From Marinobacter sp. F3R08 (GTDB lineage Bacteria > Pseudomonadota > Gammaproteobacteria > Pseudomonadales > Oleiphilaceae), in assembly GCF_018860425.1 (NCBI RefSeq), contig NZ_JAHKPI010000014.1:682329-746328 (forward strand): DNA of 64,000 nucleotides, read 5' to 3'. Below the pieces are notes generated by a model. It saw only the letters and a program-made list of their open reading frames with translations, had not been told where the DNA came from and searched no databases. Below are positions 55,797 to 64,000 of this stretch, one piece after another; within the stretch, counting starts at the first letter, position 1, and each line of letters opens with the position of its first letter. The position numbers and the translations under genes are program-made.

Positions 55797-55822
55797 CTTC
55801 GCCGCCAATCAGATACCCAGAA

Positions 55823-56806
55823 TCAGGCAGTGCCTGCAGCGACCACAGTGGATAGCAAATAACCGGTGTAGGCAAGGTACACCAGCAACAGCATGCTGCC
55901 ATCTATCCGGCTCACCAGCTTGCGCCAGCCGGTAAGGCCGAAGCCCATAAGGAACAACCCCACGGTCAGGGCCAGCATCAGAGTCCAGTCCCGGTAAAGT
56001 ACTTCCGGATCCACGGCAAGAGGCTCGATAACGGCCGCCAGGCCCACAACGGCCAGAGTGTTGAAGATGCCTGAGCCCACAATGTTGCCCAGAATCAGGT
56101 CATGCTCGTTCTTTTTGACCGCTGCGAGGGCTGACGCAAGTTCTGGCAGGGATGTGCCGATGGCTACGATGGTCAGGCCGATAACGAGATCGCTGACGCC
56201 AAGACTCTGGGCAATCGTGACTGCGCCCCACACCAGCATGCGGGAGCTGATGATCAGCAGTAGCAGCCCGACCACCAGCCAGATAATGGCGGTTTTGAGG
56301 GGCATGGGGTGAGCGATGATCTCAGCATCGGCCTCGCCGGCGAGGGGGTCCGCCTTGCCTTTCAGGCCCTGATAGATAGACCAGCCCATAACCGCCGTGA
56401 ATACGGCCAGCAATACCCAGCCATCCATGCGGGAAAGGTGTCCGTCGAGCAGTTGGGCGCCGGCAATGAGAGTGAGCACGATCAGTAGCGGCAGCTCTTT
56501 GCGGATCACCTGGGAGTGGACGGCGATGGGCGCGATGATGGCGGTCAGGCCGACAATCAGCGCAATGTTGGTAATGTTGGAGCCATAGCCGTTACCCAGC
56601 GCCAGACCGGGATTGCCGTCAGAGGCAGCCATGGCAGAAACTGCCAGTTCCGGGGCCGAGGTGCCGAAACCGATAATCACCATGCCAATCAGCAGGGTGG
56701 GCATGCCCAGGTGTTTGGCGGTCGCCGCAGCGCCCTCCACAAACTTGTCGGCACTCCAGACCAGAAGTACCAGGCCGGCGATAATCGCGCCAAATGCCAT
56801 CAGCAT
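55823..56806 (-). CDS. Calcium/sodium antiporter (YrbG-type CaCA family)
   Basis: The 327-residue protein has ten or so hydrophobic segments and the two inverted alpha-repeats GFGTSAPELAVSAM and AIGTSLPELASAL, which hold the exchange-site Glu. It would export Ca2+ against Na+. It is transcribed 9 bp after the NhaD gene, so the two form a cation-homeostasis operon. Confidence 0.92.
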   Translation of the reverse strand: MLMAFGAIIAGLVLLVWSADKFVEGAAATAKHLGMPTLLIGMVIIGFGTSAPELAVSAMAASDGNPGLALGNGYGSNITNIALIVGLTAIIAPIAVHSQVIRKELPLLIVLTLIAGAQLLDGHLSRMDGWVLLAVFTAVMGWSIYQGLKGKADPLAGEADAEIIAHPMPLKTAIIWLVVGLLLLIISSRMLVWGAVTIAQSLGVSDLVIGLTIVAIGTSLPELASALAAVKKNEHDLILGNIVGSGIFNTLAVVGLAAVIEPLAVDPEVLYRDWTLMLALTVGLFLMGFGLTGWRKLVSRIDGSMLLLVYLAYTGYLLSTVVAAGTA

Positions 56807-56815
56807 AGATAGACC

Positions 56816-58066
56816 TCAGTTAATAAAGCGTCCGAGCATGAAAACTCCGGCATAGCCAAGGGTGTAGGCTGCCAGGAGGTGTGCAAGATACCGCATATAG
56901 GCGGCAAAGGTCAGCCCCGGTATCTTGCTCATCGCCACTATACCGGCCGCAGAGCCGATAACCAGCAGGGATCCTCCCACGCCTACAGCGTAGGTCAGGC
57001 CCATCCATTCGCCGGGACTCATGTCGATACCCGCTTTCAGCAGGGCTGCCGTCAGAGGCACGTTATCGATAACTGCCGAGAAGATCCCCATCAGATAGTT
57101 GGCGTACAGCGGTGGCAGGACATCGTAGATGGCAACCAGGGAATCCAGTGCATGAATCTCCTTGAGCATGCCCACCAGCAGCAGGATGCCGAGAAAGAAC
57201 AGCAAGGTCTCGAACTCGATAATGCGGATGTACTCCAGTATCGGGTCCAGATCGGAGTCGTCGCTCATGAATCGCGACACCAGGAACATGATGGAAAGTC
57301 CGAACAGGAAGGTCAGAACCGGCGGAATTGCGAACAACGCATTGCCGGCAATGGTGCTCAGGATTGTTAACAAAAACAGGCCGCTGATGACTGCATCCAC
57401 CCGTCGAACCGGGGTGGTGTTGGCCCTGAGTGTCACGGTTCCTGTCAGTCCGCGTGAGAGGAAAACAGCAAGGATAAAGACGGTGATCGAAGCGGGAATT
57501 GCCAGGGTCAGCAACGTCAGTATCTCTACCTTTTTTTCCAGGAAAATCATTAGGGTAGTGACGTCGCCGGTAATCAGGGAAACGCCCCCGGAGTTAACCG
57601 CAAAAACCACGAGAGTCACAAACTGGATGCGTTTTTTCAGTTCAAGATCCAGGGAGAGAATCAGCGAGCATGAGACTAAAGTGGCGGTGATATTGTCTGC
57701 CAGAGAGGAGAAAATGAAGCAGAAAAGGCCGGTCAGAAACAGGAGTCGCCGTTCGCTCACCTGTTTCGGCATGATCAGGTAGATCACGTTTTCGATCATG
57801 CCCTTCTTGTTCAGGTAAGCGACGAAGGTCATGGCGGCAACCAGAAACAGCCATAATCCCGCGATTTCGGCAATGCTCTCGGACAGGCCGGCGGAGATGG
57901 CAGCCGTTTCGTGATCAGAGCCACTGAACAGGAACAGCAGTATCCAGCTCATGGTGCCAAATAACAGTGTTATCTTGGCCTTGTTAATGTGGATCACTTC
58001 TTCAAATATAACGCCGAGCAGTGCAAGAACCGCGAAGATAATCAAAGTCGCATCAAGGGCAGACAT
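56816..58066 (-). CDS. nhaD: NhaD-type Na+/H+ antiporter
   Basis: The 416-residue membrane protein has about 12 segments and the ion-transporter fold with SLADNITATLVSCSLIL and NSGGVSLITGDVTTLMIF. It extrudes Na+ at alkaline pH and is typical of marine and halotolerant bacteria. A 323-bp promoter separates it from the divergent mqo gene. Confidence 0.88.
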   Translation of the reverse strand: MSALDATLIIFAVLALLGVIFEEVIHINKAKITLLFGTMSWILLFLFSGSDHETAAISAGLSESIAEIAGLWLFLVAAMTFVAYLNKKGMIENVIYLIMPKQVSERRLLFLTGLFCFIFSSLADNITATLVSCSLILSLDLELKKRIQFVTLVVFAVNSGGVSLITGDVTTLMIFLEKKVEILTLLTLAIPASITVFILAVFLSRGLTGTVTLRANTTPVRRVDAVISGLFLLTILSTIAGNALFAIPPVLTFLFGLSIMFLVSRFMSDDSDLDPILEYIRIIEFETLLFFLGILLLVGMLKEIHALDSLVAIYDVLPPLYANYLMGIFSAVIDNVPLTAALLKAGIDMSPGEWMGLTYAVGVGGSLLVIGSAAGIVAMSKIPGLTFAAYMRYLAHLLAAYTLGYAGVFMLGRFIN

Positions 58067-58389
58067 TGGGAGAATCCCGTTCTGGTTTATCCGAATAGAG
58101 GCCGGAACCGGCCAGAAAGATCATGCGGCCGGATTTTAGACCTTTGTGCCACAGCAAACCACTGTTCATAAGTGCACATAAAGGTCCCGGACATCGGAGA
58201 TAGATGGATAAAAGCATAACGATTGGCAATCGCAATTTATTATCCCGCTGAAAATCGGGATAATTGCGCCCAATTTCAGACCGGAAGCAGACGGCGGTGC
58301 CGTTTACCTCGCGCCAGTCCGGCTTCCGACAGGCCTTCTTGCTGATCGTGAGGGGGCAAAAAGCTCAACACTAGCTAGGGTGAAAACCA
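58067..58389. promoter_or_regulatory. nhaD/mqo divergent promoter with a long hairpin
   Basis: The gap has no gene. At 58231-58267 CGCAAT-TTAT-TATCCCG pairs with CGGGATAATTGCG; the left arm carries a 4-base insertion. It could be an operator or a leader hairpin of mqo. Confidence 0.5.
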
Positions 58390-59871
58390 ATGGCCGTTAG
58401 ACAGGCAGACGTAGTGCTGGTCGGCGGTGGCGTCATGAGCGCCACTCTCGGCATGATGCTCAGGCAGCTTGATCCGTCCCTGGACATCGTCATGGTGGAG
58501 CGTCTTGACCACGTTGCCCATGAGAGCACAGACGGATGGAACAACGCGGGTACCGGACACGCCGGATACTGTGAGCTCAACTATACCCCCGAAACCGATG
58601 ATGGCGATGTGACCATTGATCGGGCCCTGAAGATCAACGCCCAGTTCGAGGTGTCCCTGCAACTCTGGTCGTATCTCGTGGAGCAGGGCATACTGCCGGA
58701 GCCTTCCAGCTTTATAAACCGCACGCCGCACCAGAGCTTTGTCTGGGGCGAAAAAGATGTGTCCTTTCTCAAACGTCGGCATGAGCGCCTGAGCAAGCAC
58801 CACCTGTTCCGTGACATGGAATACACCGAGTCCCCGAAAGATCTCGAAGAGTGGATGCCGCTGATCGTGAATAACCGGGATCCGATGCAGCGTGTGGCCG
58901 GGACCCGGATCAAGCACGGTTCGGATGTGGATTTTGGCTCCCTCACCCGCAGCATGGTGGAGTGGCTGGAAACTCAGCCGAACTTTGAGCTGATGCTCAG
59001 TTCACCGGTGCACTACATTGATCAGAGAGACAACGGCCGCTGGAAAGTTCGGGTTAAAAACCAGAAGACCGGAGAACTCACCAAGCTGGAAGCCGGCTTT
59101 GTATTTCTCGGTGCCGGCGGTGGCGCGCTGCCGTTGCTGCAGAAATCCGGGATCGATGAAGCCCGGGGTTACGGCGGCTTCCCGGTCAGCGGTCAGTGGC
59201 TGGTGTGCCGCAAACCGGACATCGTAGAGCAACACCATTCCAAGGTATACGGCAAGGCGCCGATCGGGGCGCCGCCTATGTCGGTTCCGCACCTGGATAC
59301 CCGGATTATCAATGGTGAGCCAGCGTTGCTGTTTGGTCCGTTTGCCGGGTTCACCACACGTTTTCTCAAGCAGGGGTCGCTGTTCGATCTGTTTGGCTCG
59401 GTGAAGCCGACCAACCTGAAGCCGATGCTTTCGGTCAGCAAGAGCAACATGGATCTGACCCGGTACCTGATCGGGGAAGTGTTCCAGTCTCATGGTGATC
59501 GGGTGGCCTCTCTGCGCAATTTCTTCCCGGATGCGAAAGAAGAGGACTGGGAGTTGCGAATGGCCGGCCAGCGCGTACAGATCATCAAGCAGGTAGATGG
59601 CGGCGGAGGCAAGCTCGAATTTGGCACCGAGATTGTCGCGTCCAGAGATGGAACCCTGGCGGCGTTGCTTGGCGCGTCACCTGGCGCGTCCACCGCAGCC
59701 AACGCCATGCTCAATGTGATCGAGCGTTGTTTCCCGGAGAAAATCAAGACGCCGGAGTGGCAGGGACGCATGAAAGAGCTGGTGCCTTCCTACGGTCAGT
59801 CTCTTGTCGAAGATGAAGCATTGCTGACCAAGGTTCGTGAGCGGACTCTGTCGACCCTGAAACTGGGCTGA
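58390..59871 (+). CDS. mqo: Malate:quinone oxidoreductase Mqo
   Basis: The 493-residue flavoprotein has the FAD dinucleotide motif DVVLVGGGVMSATLGMML and the family blocks GWNNAGTGHAGYCELNYTP and GASPGASTAANAM. It feeds electrons from malate to quinone at the inner membrane, and here likely replaces NAD malate dehydrogenase under some conditions. Confidence 0.95.
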   Translation: MAVRQADVVLVGGGVMSATLGMMLRQLDPSLDIVMVERLDHVAHESTDGWNNAGTGHAGYCELNYTPETDDGDVTIDRALKINAQFEVSLQLWSYLVEQGILPEPSSFINRTPHQSFVWGEKDVSFLKRRHERLSKHHLFRDMEYTESPKDLEEWMPLIVNNRDPMQRVAGTRIKHGSDVDFGSLTRSMVEWLETQPNFELMLSSPVHYIDQRDNGRWKVRVKNQKTGELTKLEAGFVFLGAGGGALPLLQKSGIDEARGYGGFPVSGQWLVCRKPDIVEQHHSKVYGKAPIGAPPMSVPHLDTRIINGEPALLFGPFAGFTTRFLKQGSLFDLFGSVKPTNLKPMLSVSKSNMDLTRYLIGEVFQSHGDRVASLRNFFPDAKEEDWELRMAGQRVQIIKQVDGGGGKLEFGTEIVASRDGTLAALLGASPGASTAANAMLNVIERCFPEKIKTPEWQGRMKELVPSYGQSLVEDEALLTKVRERTLSTLKLG

Positions 59872-59898
59872 TATTTCTAATCGATCTAAGAAACTGTG

Positions 59899-59945
59899 AA
59901 GCACTGCGCCTGCTGGATTTGCGTCCGGCAGCTGCAGTGCTTTTT
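59899..59945 (+). terminator. Rho-independent terminator after mqo
   Basis: AAGCACTGC (59899-59907) pairs with GCAGTGCTT (59934-59942), with an inner TGCTGGA/TCCGGCA helix, then T5. Confidence 0.88.
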
Positions 59946-60027
59946 GCGTTCTGGCAGAGGGCGAAATTTGCGATTTCACAGCGTGGGCGTAGGGTTGTAG
60001 GGAAACCCTGTATGAAGGAGAGAGTCT

Positions 60028-61260
60028 GTGAGTGAACAAACGTACGATCCTGAGAAAGGGTATGTCGCGTTGCTGGGCTGGAGCCTTAATGCCGTTGAGG
60101 CAGCCGACAAGTTTGATCGCCGTTATGTGGTCGTCGCACCGGACTGGGCCGAAGCCTACTGCGAGGAGCATGATATTCCCTATGTGCCCTGGAATTTTGA
60201 GCGCCTGAATGACCGTTCTGTGGAAATCGCCCAGACACTCAAGGACATGGGCGTCGATGTCGCCATTCCGTTGTTTGAGGAAACGGTCGAGTGGGCTGGT
60301 GCCATCAACTCGGTGCTGATGGACAAGCCACGGCTGTTCGGTCAGGCCATGCTGTTGCGCGACAAGGCCCTGATGAAGCGCCGTGCCCAGCTGGGCGGTA
60401 TTCGCGTGGGTATTTTCGAAGAGGCACACGACAAAGGTGATGTGATTCGGTTCCTGAAGCGGGTAAACCAGACCCTGCTCAAGCTTGACGGTGATCCCAA
60501 TGACCCGATTCATCTCAAGGCGTTTGACAAGGCCGGGTGCCTGGGCCACCGGGTTATCCGGACTCCGGACGAGGTTGATACCATCCCGGAAGAAGAGTTT
60601 CCCGTGCTGATGGAGTCGCACCTGGACGGCTGGGAGTTTGCGGTCGAGGCGTGGATTCACAATGGCAAGATTGCCTTTCTCAATATCTCTGAGTACGTGA
60701 CCCTGGGCTATTCGGTGTTTGTTCCCGCAACACCGGACCTGGAAAAGTATCGTGATCAGATCCGCGGTGAAATCGAGAAGCTGATCAAGACCTTTGATAT
60801 CGAGTTCGGGTTCATTCATCCGGAGTACTTCGTGACCAGCGACAGAACCATGTACTTTGGTGAGGTGGCCTATCGTCCGCCGGGGTTCAAAGTGTTCGAG
60901 CTGCTTGAGCGTGCGTATGGCTTCAACGCGTATCAGGGCATGATTATGGCCTTCGACCCGAAAACCACGGAGGAGGAAATCCAGGCGTTCTTCCCCAGAG
61001 AAGTGGTGGATGCCAAGGGGTACGCGGGATGCTTCGGCGTCTATCCGCGCCGCCGCGTGGTCAGCAAGCTGGAAGTCCCGGAAGAGACGGAGAACCACGA
61101 ATATTTCGAGTCTCACGAGCTCACGCCACCGCTGGAGGAAACCGTCACCAAACGCACGGCATTCGGGACCCACTGGGGGCTGGTGTATTTCTTCGGTGAA
61201 GACCCTTACGTCATGCGGGATCTCCTGAAACATCAGGAAGACCTCGACTTCTATGTATAA
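60028..61260 (+). CDS. ATP-grasp ligase, function unknown
   Basis: The 410-residue protein starts at GTG 60028 after AAGGAGAGAGTCT. It has an N-terminal Rossmann-like segment (YVALLGWSLNAVEAADKF) and an ATP-grasp body: VAIPLFEETVEWAGAINSVL, LLRDKALMKRRAQLGG, VLMESHLDGWEFAVEAWI and FGFIHPEYFVTSDRTMYFGEVAYRPPG, with acidic metal ligands at the end. These proteins join a carboxylate to an amine, thiol or amino acid with ATP. The family and substrate are not recognised. It is followed after 55 bp by the large protein below, with which it may form a pair. Confidence 0.72.
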   Translation: MSEQTYDPEKGYVALLGWSLNAVEAADKFDRRYVVVAPDWAEAYCEEHDIPYVPWNFERLNDRSVEIAQTLKDMGVDVAIPLFEETVEWAGAINSVLMDKPRLFGQAMLLRDKALMKRRAQLGGIRVGIFEEAHDKGDVIRFLKRVNQTLLKLDGDPNDPIHLKAFDKAGCLGHRVIRTPDEVDTIPEEEFPVLMESHLDGWEFAVEAWIHNGKIAFLNISEYVTLGYSVFVPATPDLEKYRDQIRGEIEKLIKTFDIEFGFIHPEYFVTSDRTMYFGEVAYRPPGFKVFELLERAYGFNAYQGMIMAFDPKTTEEEIQAFFPREVVDAKGYAGCFGVYPRRRVVSKLEVPEETENHEYFESHELTPPLEETVTKRTAFGTHWGLVYFFGEDPYVMRDLLKHQEDLDFYV

Positions 61261-61315
61261 TCGGGAGCTGCATTAACAACAAACGGGTTTGGTGCCAGGC
61301 CCTGAGGAATATCGT

Positions 61316-63340
61316 TTGAACGATCGCCAACCGGGCAGCGAAGTGCCAGCAGTGAATTTCGACAAGCTGGTTCAACGGCTGGATGACGCTATCCAGGCTC
61401 TGGAAGAAAGCCGGTCTTTTGCCAAGACCGGTAAGCTTCCACGTGTGTTGGATATTGCCCGAAGAGTTCTGCTGCAGCCTGATGGCTGTCGGGTTATCGA
61501 GGAACGCGCCGAGCGCCTTGAACGGGCGGGTGTTTTCGACGGTACCGACTGGGCTGAACCCGGTATTCTGCTTCCTACCCTGACAACGTTCGCGCTCCAG
61601 AGCCAGAATGCCGACACCGTCGTCATTGAAGCCTTCAGCGAGCTCCGGTTGCTTTCGGTGGCCAGAGGCAATTACCTGCATACGAGCGTGTCAGCTGAAC
61701 AATCGCATCACTATCTGACGCAGGCTCTGGCGATCAACCTCGGTCTGCTGTTTGGTATGACCGGTGAGGCTGAACGGGAGCAGGGCAAGCTTGCGTTGAT
61801 CAGTCAGTCTGTCGTTCAGTACATCGCCCAGCACATCGGCTACGAGCATGTCATTGACCGCCTGATTGAAGAAATCTGGCGGATTCTGGAACAGCGCCCG
61901 ATTCAGGTGACCGACGTGCGCAGAATGATCACCCAGATTGCTCTGTGTCGGGCGGACTCTCAGGCCGATCTGGGAAGCGCCGGGCGAGGTGCCGATCGGC
62001 TGATCTCAAGTCTCTATGGGCCCACCCGGGCCTGCAGTGAAGATCCCGGAACCGTGGTGTACGAGCAGCGACTTGAAACCATGGACGCCCAGGCCCTGCA
62101 GAATGAAGCCACCGGGTTTGCGCGCTCCATGCACGATACCGGCCTGGTTTCGCCCTACCACGCGTCTTTTATACGCTTCATCCTGGCCGATCAGGATACG
62201 CTGCTTAGTGAGGCGCTGGGTTTGTCCAGTACCGGACGGGATTGTCTTCTGTGTTATCGGGAACTGGTTCGTACGTTGATCGAAGAAGGAATCTATCCGG
62301 AAACGGCCCAGGGAATCTATGGCCTGGCGTTGCTGCTTGAGCGCGGCATTCTGTATCAACCGCCCGTGGCGCCTGCACTCTGGCGCCAGGCACGGTTGTC
62401 GCTTTGCAGTCAGGCCCGGGAACGGCTGGAGCTGGCCTATGGCTATCAGCCACAACCGGGTGCCTGGTTGATTCAGGGTGTTCTGACGATGTTGGGGCAA
62501 CCATTGGGTGTTGGCCAGGGGAATAATCCGACCTGTCAGGCCGCCCGCGCCCTGTCCATGTGGGCCTACAATGATCCGGACTACCTGTTACAGATGGTGG
62601 CCTGGGCGGCCAGGGACAACGAAATCGTGATGCACTTCGAGGGGCAGCCGGTGTCATCCGCAAAAAGTGTCGGCGGCGTTGCTTCCGAGGTGGCTTTTGA
62701 TCTTGACCCTGTGTCTCTGGTGGTGGTGCCGCACCTGGACCGAATCTATGCGGAGATGGGGCGACAGTGTGCAGAGCGTGGGGGGGATCCCCATCAATGG
62801 GTCAACCCGGAGTTTCACGGCTGGTCCGCAGGGCGCGGGTTTGCCATCAACGTGGATGTGGCTACCGGAAATCTTAATGACCTTGAAGGTTTTGTCCGGT
62901 ATTTCTATGCCAGCTATCACCCCTATTACAATGGCAATCAGCCTCTGATTCACCCGCAACCGGCGGGCATTGCGGTTACGGACAGTGCCGCGCGATTCAT
63001 TGGCTGGCACGCCATTACCATTCTTCGGGTGGCGCTCGACCCGGACGGCGAAATGCGGGTGTATTTCTTCAACCCGAATAACGACAGTGGCCAGAACTGG
63101 GGTGACGGCGTCAAGGTGAGTACGTCTGGCTATGGCGAGCGTTTCGGAGAGTCGTCGCTGCTGTTCGAACAGTTCACATCTCGGCTATACATCTTTCACT
63201 ATGATCCTCTGGAGCGGGGAGAGCCCGCGGAAGTGAACGAGGATGCCCTTCTGAGCGTAACAGAAGGTGTGTATCGCAGCTGGGGGCGGGATCGCCTGCC
63301 GGCGGACACGTTCCAGGCAGAGCCACCCAGGACTGAATGA
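61316..63340 (+). CDS. Large conserved hypothetical protein with possible papain-like Cys/His/Asn set
   Basis: No standard family is recognised. The 674-residue product is helical for its first 380 residues. Near the middle it has GVGQGNNPTCQAARALSMWA, with Q402 and C407, and near the C-terminus GWHAITILRV (H565) followed by YFFNPNND (N586). Gln-Cys...His...Asn in that order and spacing resembles papain-like cysteine peptidases or transglutaminases; this is inference from a few residues. The TTG at 61316 follows GAGGAATATCG; TTG 61289 and GTG 61292 are alternatives. It lies between an ATP-grasp ligase and a thiamine-diphosphate enzyme. Confidence 0.55.
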   Translation: MNDRQPGSEVPAVNFDKLVQRLDDAIQALEESRSFAKTGKLPRVLDIARRVLLQPDGCRVIEERAERLERAGVFDGTDWAEPGILLPTLTTFALQSQNADTVVIEAFSELRLLSVARGNYLHTSVSAEQSHHYLTQALAINLGLLFGMTGEAEREQGKLALISQSVVQYIAQHIGYEHVIDRLIEEIWRILEQRPIQVTDVRRMITQIALCRADSQADLGSAGRGADRLISSLYGPTRACSEDPGTVVYEQRLETMDAQALQNEATGFARSMHDTGLVSPYHASFIRFILADQDTLLSEALGLSSTGRDCLLCYRELVRTLIEEGIYPETAQGIYGLALLLERGILYQPPVAPALWRQARLSLCSQARERLELAYGYQPQPGAWLIQGVLTMLGQPLGVGQGNNPTCQAARALSMWAYNDPDYLLQMVAWAARDNEIVMHFEGQPVSSAKSVGGVASEVAFDLDPVSLVVVPHLDRIYAEMGRQCAERGGDPHQWVNPEFHGWSAGRGFAINVDVATGNLNDLEGFVRYFYASYHPYYNGNQPLIHPQPAGIAVTDSAARFIGWHAITILRVALDPDGEMRVYFFNPNNDSGQNWGDGVKVSTSGYGERFGESSLLFEQFTSRLYIFHYDPLERGEPAEVNEDALLSVTEGVYRSWGRDRLPADTFQAEPPRTE

Positions 63341-63397
63341 GCCCTGTTGATCCGGGAATCTGCTCGCACCTGCCATTCACAGGTCAAGAGGAAAGCC

Positions 63398-64000
63398 ATG
63401 GTCCACAAATCTGTCGCTGCCCGTAATGGCGCCGAGCTGTTTATCCGCGCGCTGGAGAACGAAGGCGTTAAGTATATTTTCGCGGTGCCCGGGGAGGAAA
63501 ATCTGGCCTTCCTCGAAGCCCTGAGGACCTCCAGCATCAAATTGGTGCTTAACCGCCACGAGCAGGCCGCCGGCTTTATGGCCGCAACTTATGGTCGGCT
63601 CACCGGTCGGGTTGGTGTCTGCCTTTCCACACTCGGGCCCGGTGCCACCAACTTCGTCACTGCGGCCGCCTATGCCCAGTTGGGTGGTATGCCCATGATG
63701 ATGATTTCTGGTCAGAAACCCATCAAATCTTCCAAGCAGGGATTATTCCAGATTCTGGATGTGGTGGATCTGATGCGTCCGCTCACCAAGTACACGCGGC
63801 AAATCAGCAACGCCAACACCATACCTGCGAAGGTGCGGGAAGCCTTCCGCCTGGCGTCCGAAGAGCGCCCGGGGGCGGTTCATCTGGAGCTGCCGGAAGA
63901 TATCGCCGATGAGGCCCCGGAAGCCGACACCCATATCTTCCGGCCCAGTGACGCCCGCCGGCCCACGGCCAGTCCGAAAAGTCTGGAGATGGCCTGTGAC
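63398..64000 (+). CDS. Thiamine-diphosphate enzyme, acetolactate-synthase type (partial, cut by window edge)
   Basis: From the ATG at 63398 the frame stays open for 201 codons to the window end. It has the N-terminal PYR domain: GAELFIRALENEGVKYIFAVPGEENL with the conserved Glu (PGEEN), then LVLNRHEQAAGFMAATYGRLTG and LSTLGPGATNFVTAAAYAQLGG. Acetolactate synthase large subunits and related decarboxylases share it. Without the C-terminus I cannot separate IlvB-type from catabolic forms. It follows GAGGAAAGCC. Confidence 0.82.
   Translation, partial: MVHKSVAARNGAELFIRALENEGVKYIFAVPGEENLAFLEALRTSSIKLVLNRHEQAAGFMAATYGRLTGRVGVCLSTLGPGATNFVTAAAYAQLGGMPMMMISGQKPIKSSKQGLFQILDVVDLMRPLTKYTRQISNANTIPAKVREAFRLASEERPGAVHLELPEDIADEAPEADTHIFRPSDARRPTASPKSLEMACD

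Noticed and set aside
59677..61233. A 518-codon minus-strand frame
   Set aside because: It runs antisense through mqo and the ATP-grasp gene, including the terminator, and has no homology-like motif.

Overview
The window looks like chromosome of a marine, heterotrophic gammaproteobacterium, most probably Marinobacter or a close relative. The grounds are a GC content in the upper 50s, a Pseudomonas-like complement of PQQ-ethanol oxidation genes (ped/exa/erc/pqq), Na+-dependent transport (NhaD and a Ca2+/Na+ antiporter), and ordinary housekeeping genes. I see no rRNA, tRNA, insertion sequence, prophage, integrase or CRISPR array. Both edges cut a gene: an M23-type peptidase at the left and a thiamine-diphosphate enzyme at the right.

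Layout. 1-10.4 kb is a metal-homeostasis island. A COG0523 GTPase and a DUF1826 gene diverge from a perfect 18-bp Zur-type palindrome. They are followed by an AztD-like metallochaperone (with its own Zur-like box), an outer-membrane beta-barrel, a zinc-type binding protein and an ABC permease (no ATPase is present), then an MbnP/MbnH pair and a second outer-membrane barrel. 10.4-22.6 kb is a PQQ-dependent alcohol oxidation region. It holds an ABC-2 exporter, a beta-propeller, a binding protein, a NarL-type two-component system, a pentapeptide-repeat protein, a quinoprotein dehydrogenase of the calcium type (WDFS), cytochrome c550 PedF, a family-3 binding protein and a second quinoprotein dehydrogenase of the lanthanide type (WDYD). 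22.6-37.5 kb is a nitrogen region. Two guanidine-I (ykkC) riboswitches head two minus-strand operons: one with the permease and ATPase, the other with carboxyguanidine deiminase CgdA/CgdB, the biotin-dependent guanidine carboxylase and the binding protein. Between them lie a MetX-like hydrolase, a type III glutamine synthetase, an HD-domain protein, a class II aldolase, a Crp/Fnr regulator, an Ada-like protein and a TetR regulator. 37.8-50.2 kb returns to alcohol metabolism: acetaldehyde dehydrogenase, AcuI/AcuR, pqqABCDE plus an S9 peptidase, the ErcA-type iron alcohol dehydrogenase and a hybrid kinase. 50.3-64 kb is mainly housekeeping: fumC, a CarS-like gene, a phosphoesterase, msrA/msrB, an acyltransferase, two cation antiporters and mqo. 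It ends with an uncharacterised pair, an ATP-grasp ligase and a protein in which I see a possible papain-like catalytic set.

How the genes fit together. Alcohols are oxidised in the periplasm by two metal-alternative quinoproteins. PqqA-E make the cofactor, PedF takes the electrons, and the aldehyde is oxidised by the NAD enzyme at 37.8 kb. A 15-bp inverted repeat CGGGAA-N3-TTCCCG (two perfect copies, one degenerate) and a TACTACCAAG element (three copies, each about 115-140 bp upstream of a start) tie these scattered units into one apparent regulon. Guanidine would be imported by the split ABC transporter, carboxylated and deiminated to allophanate; the allophanate hydrolase needed to finish the pathway is not in this window. 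All functional statements rest on motif recognition by eye; no database search was run.
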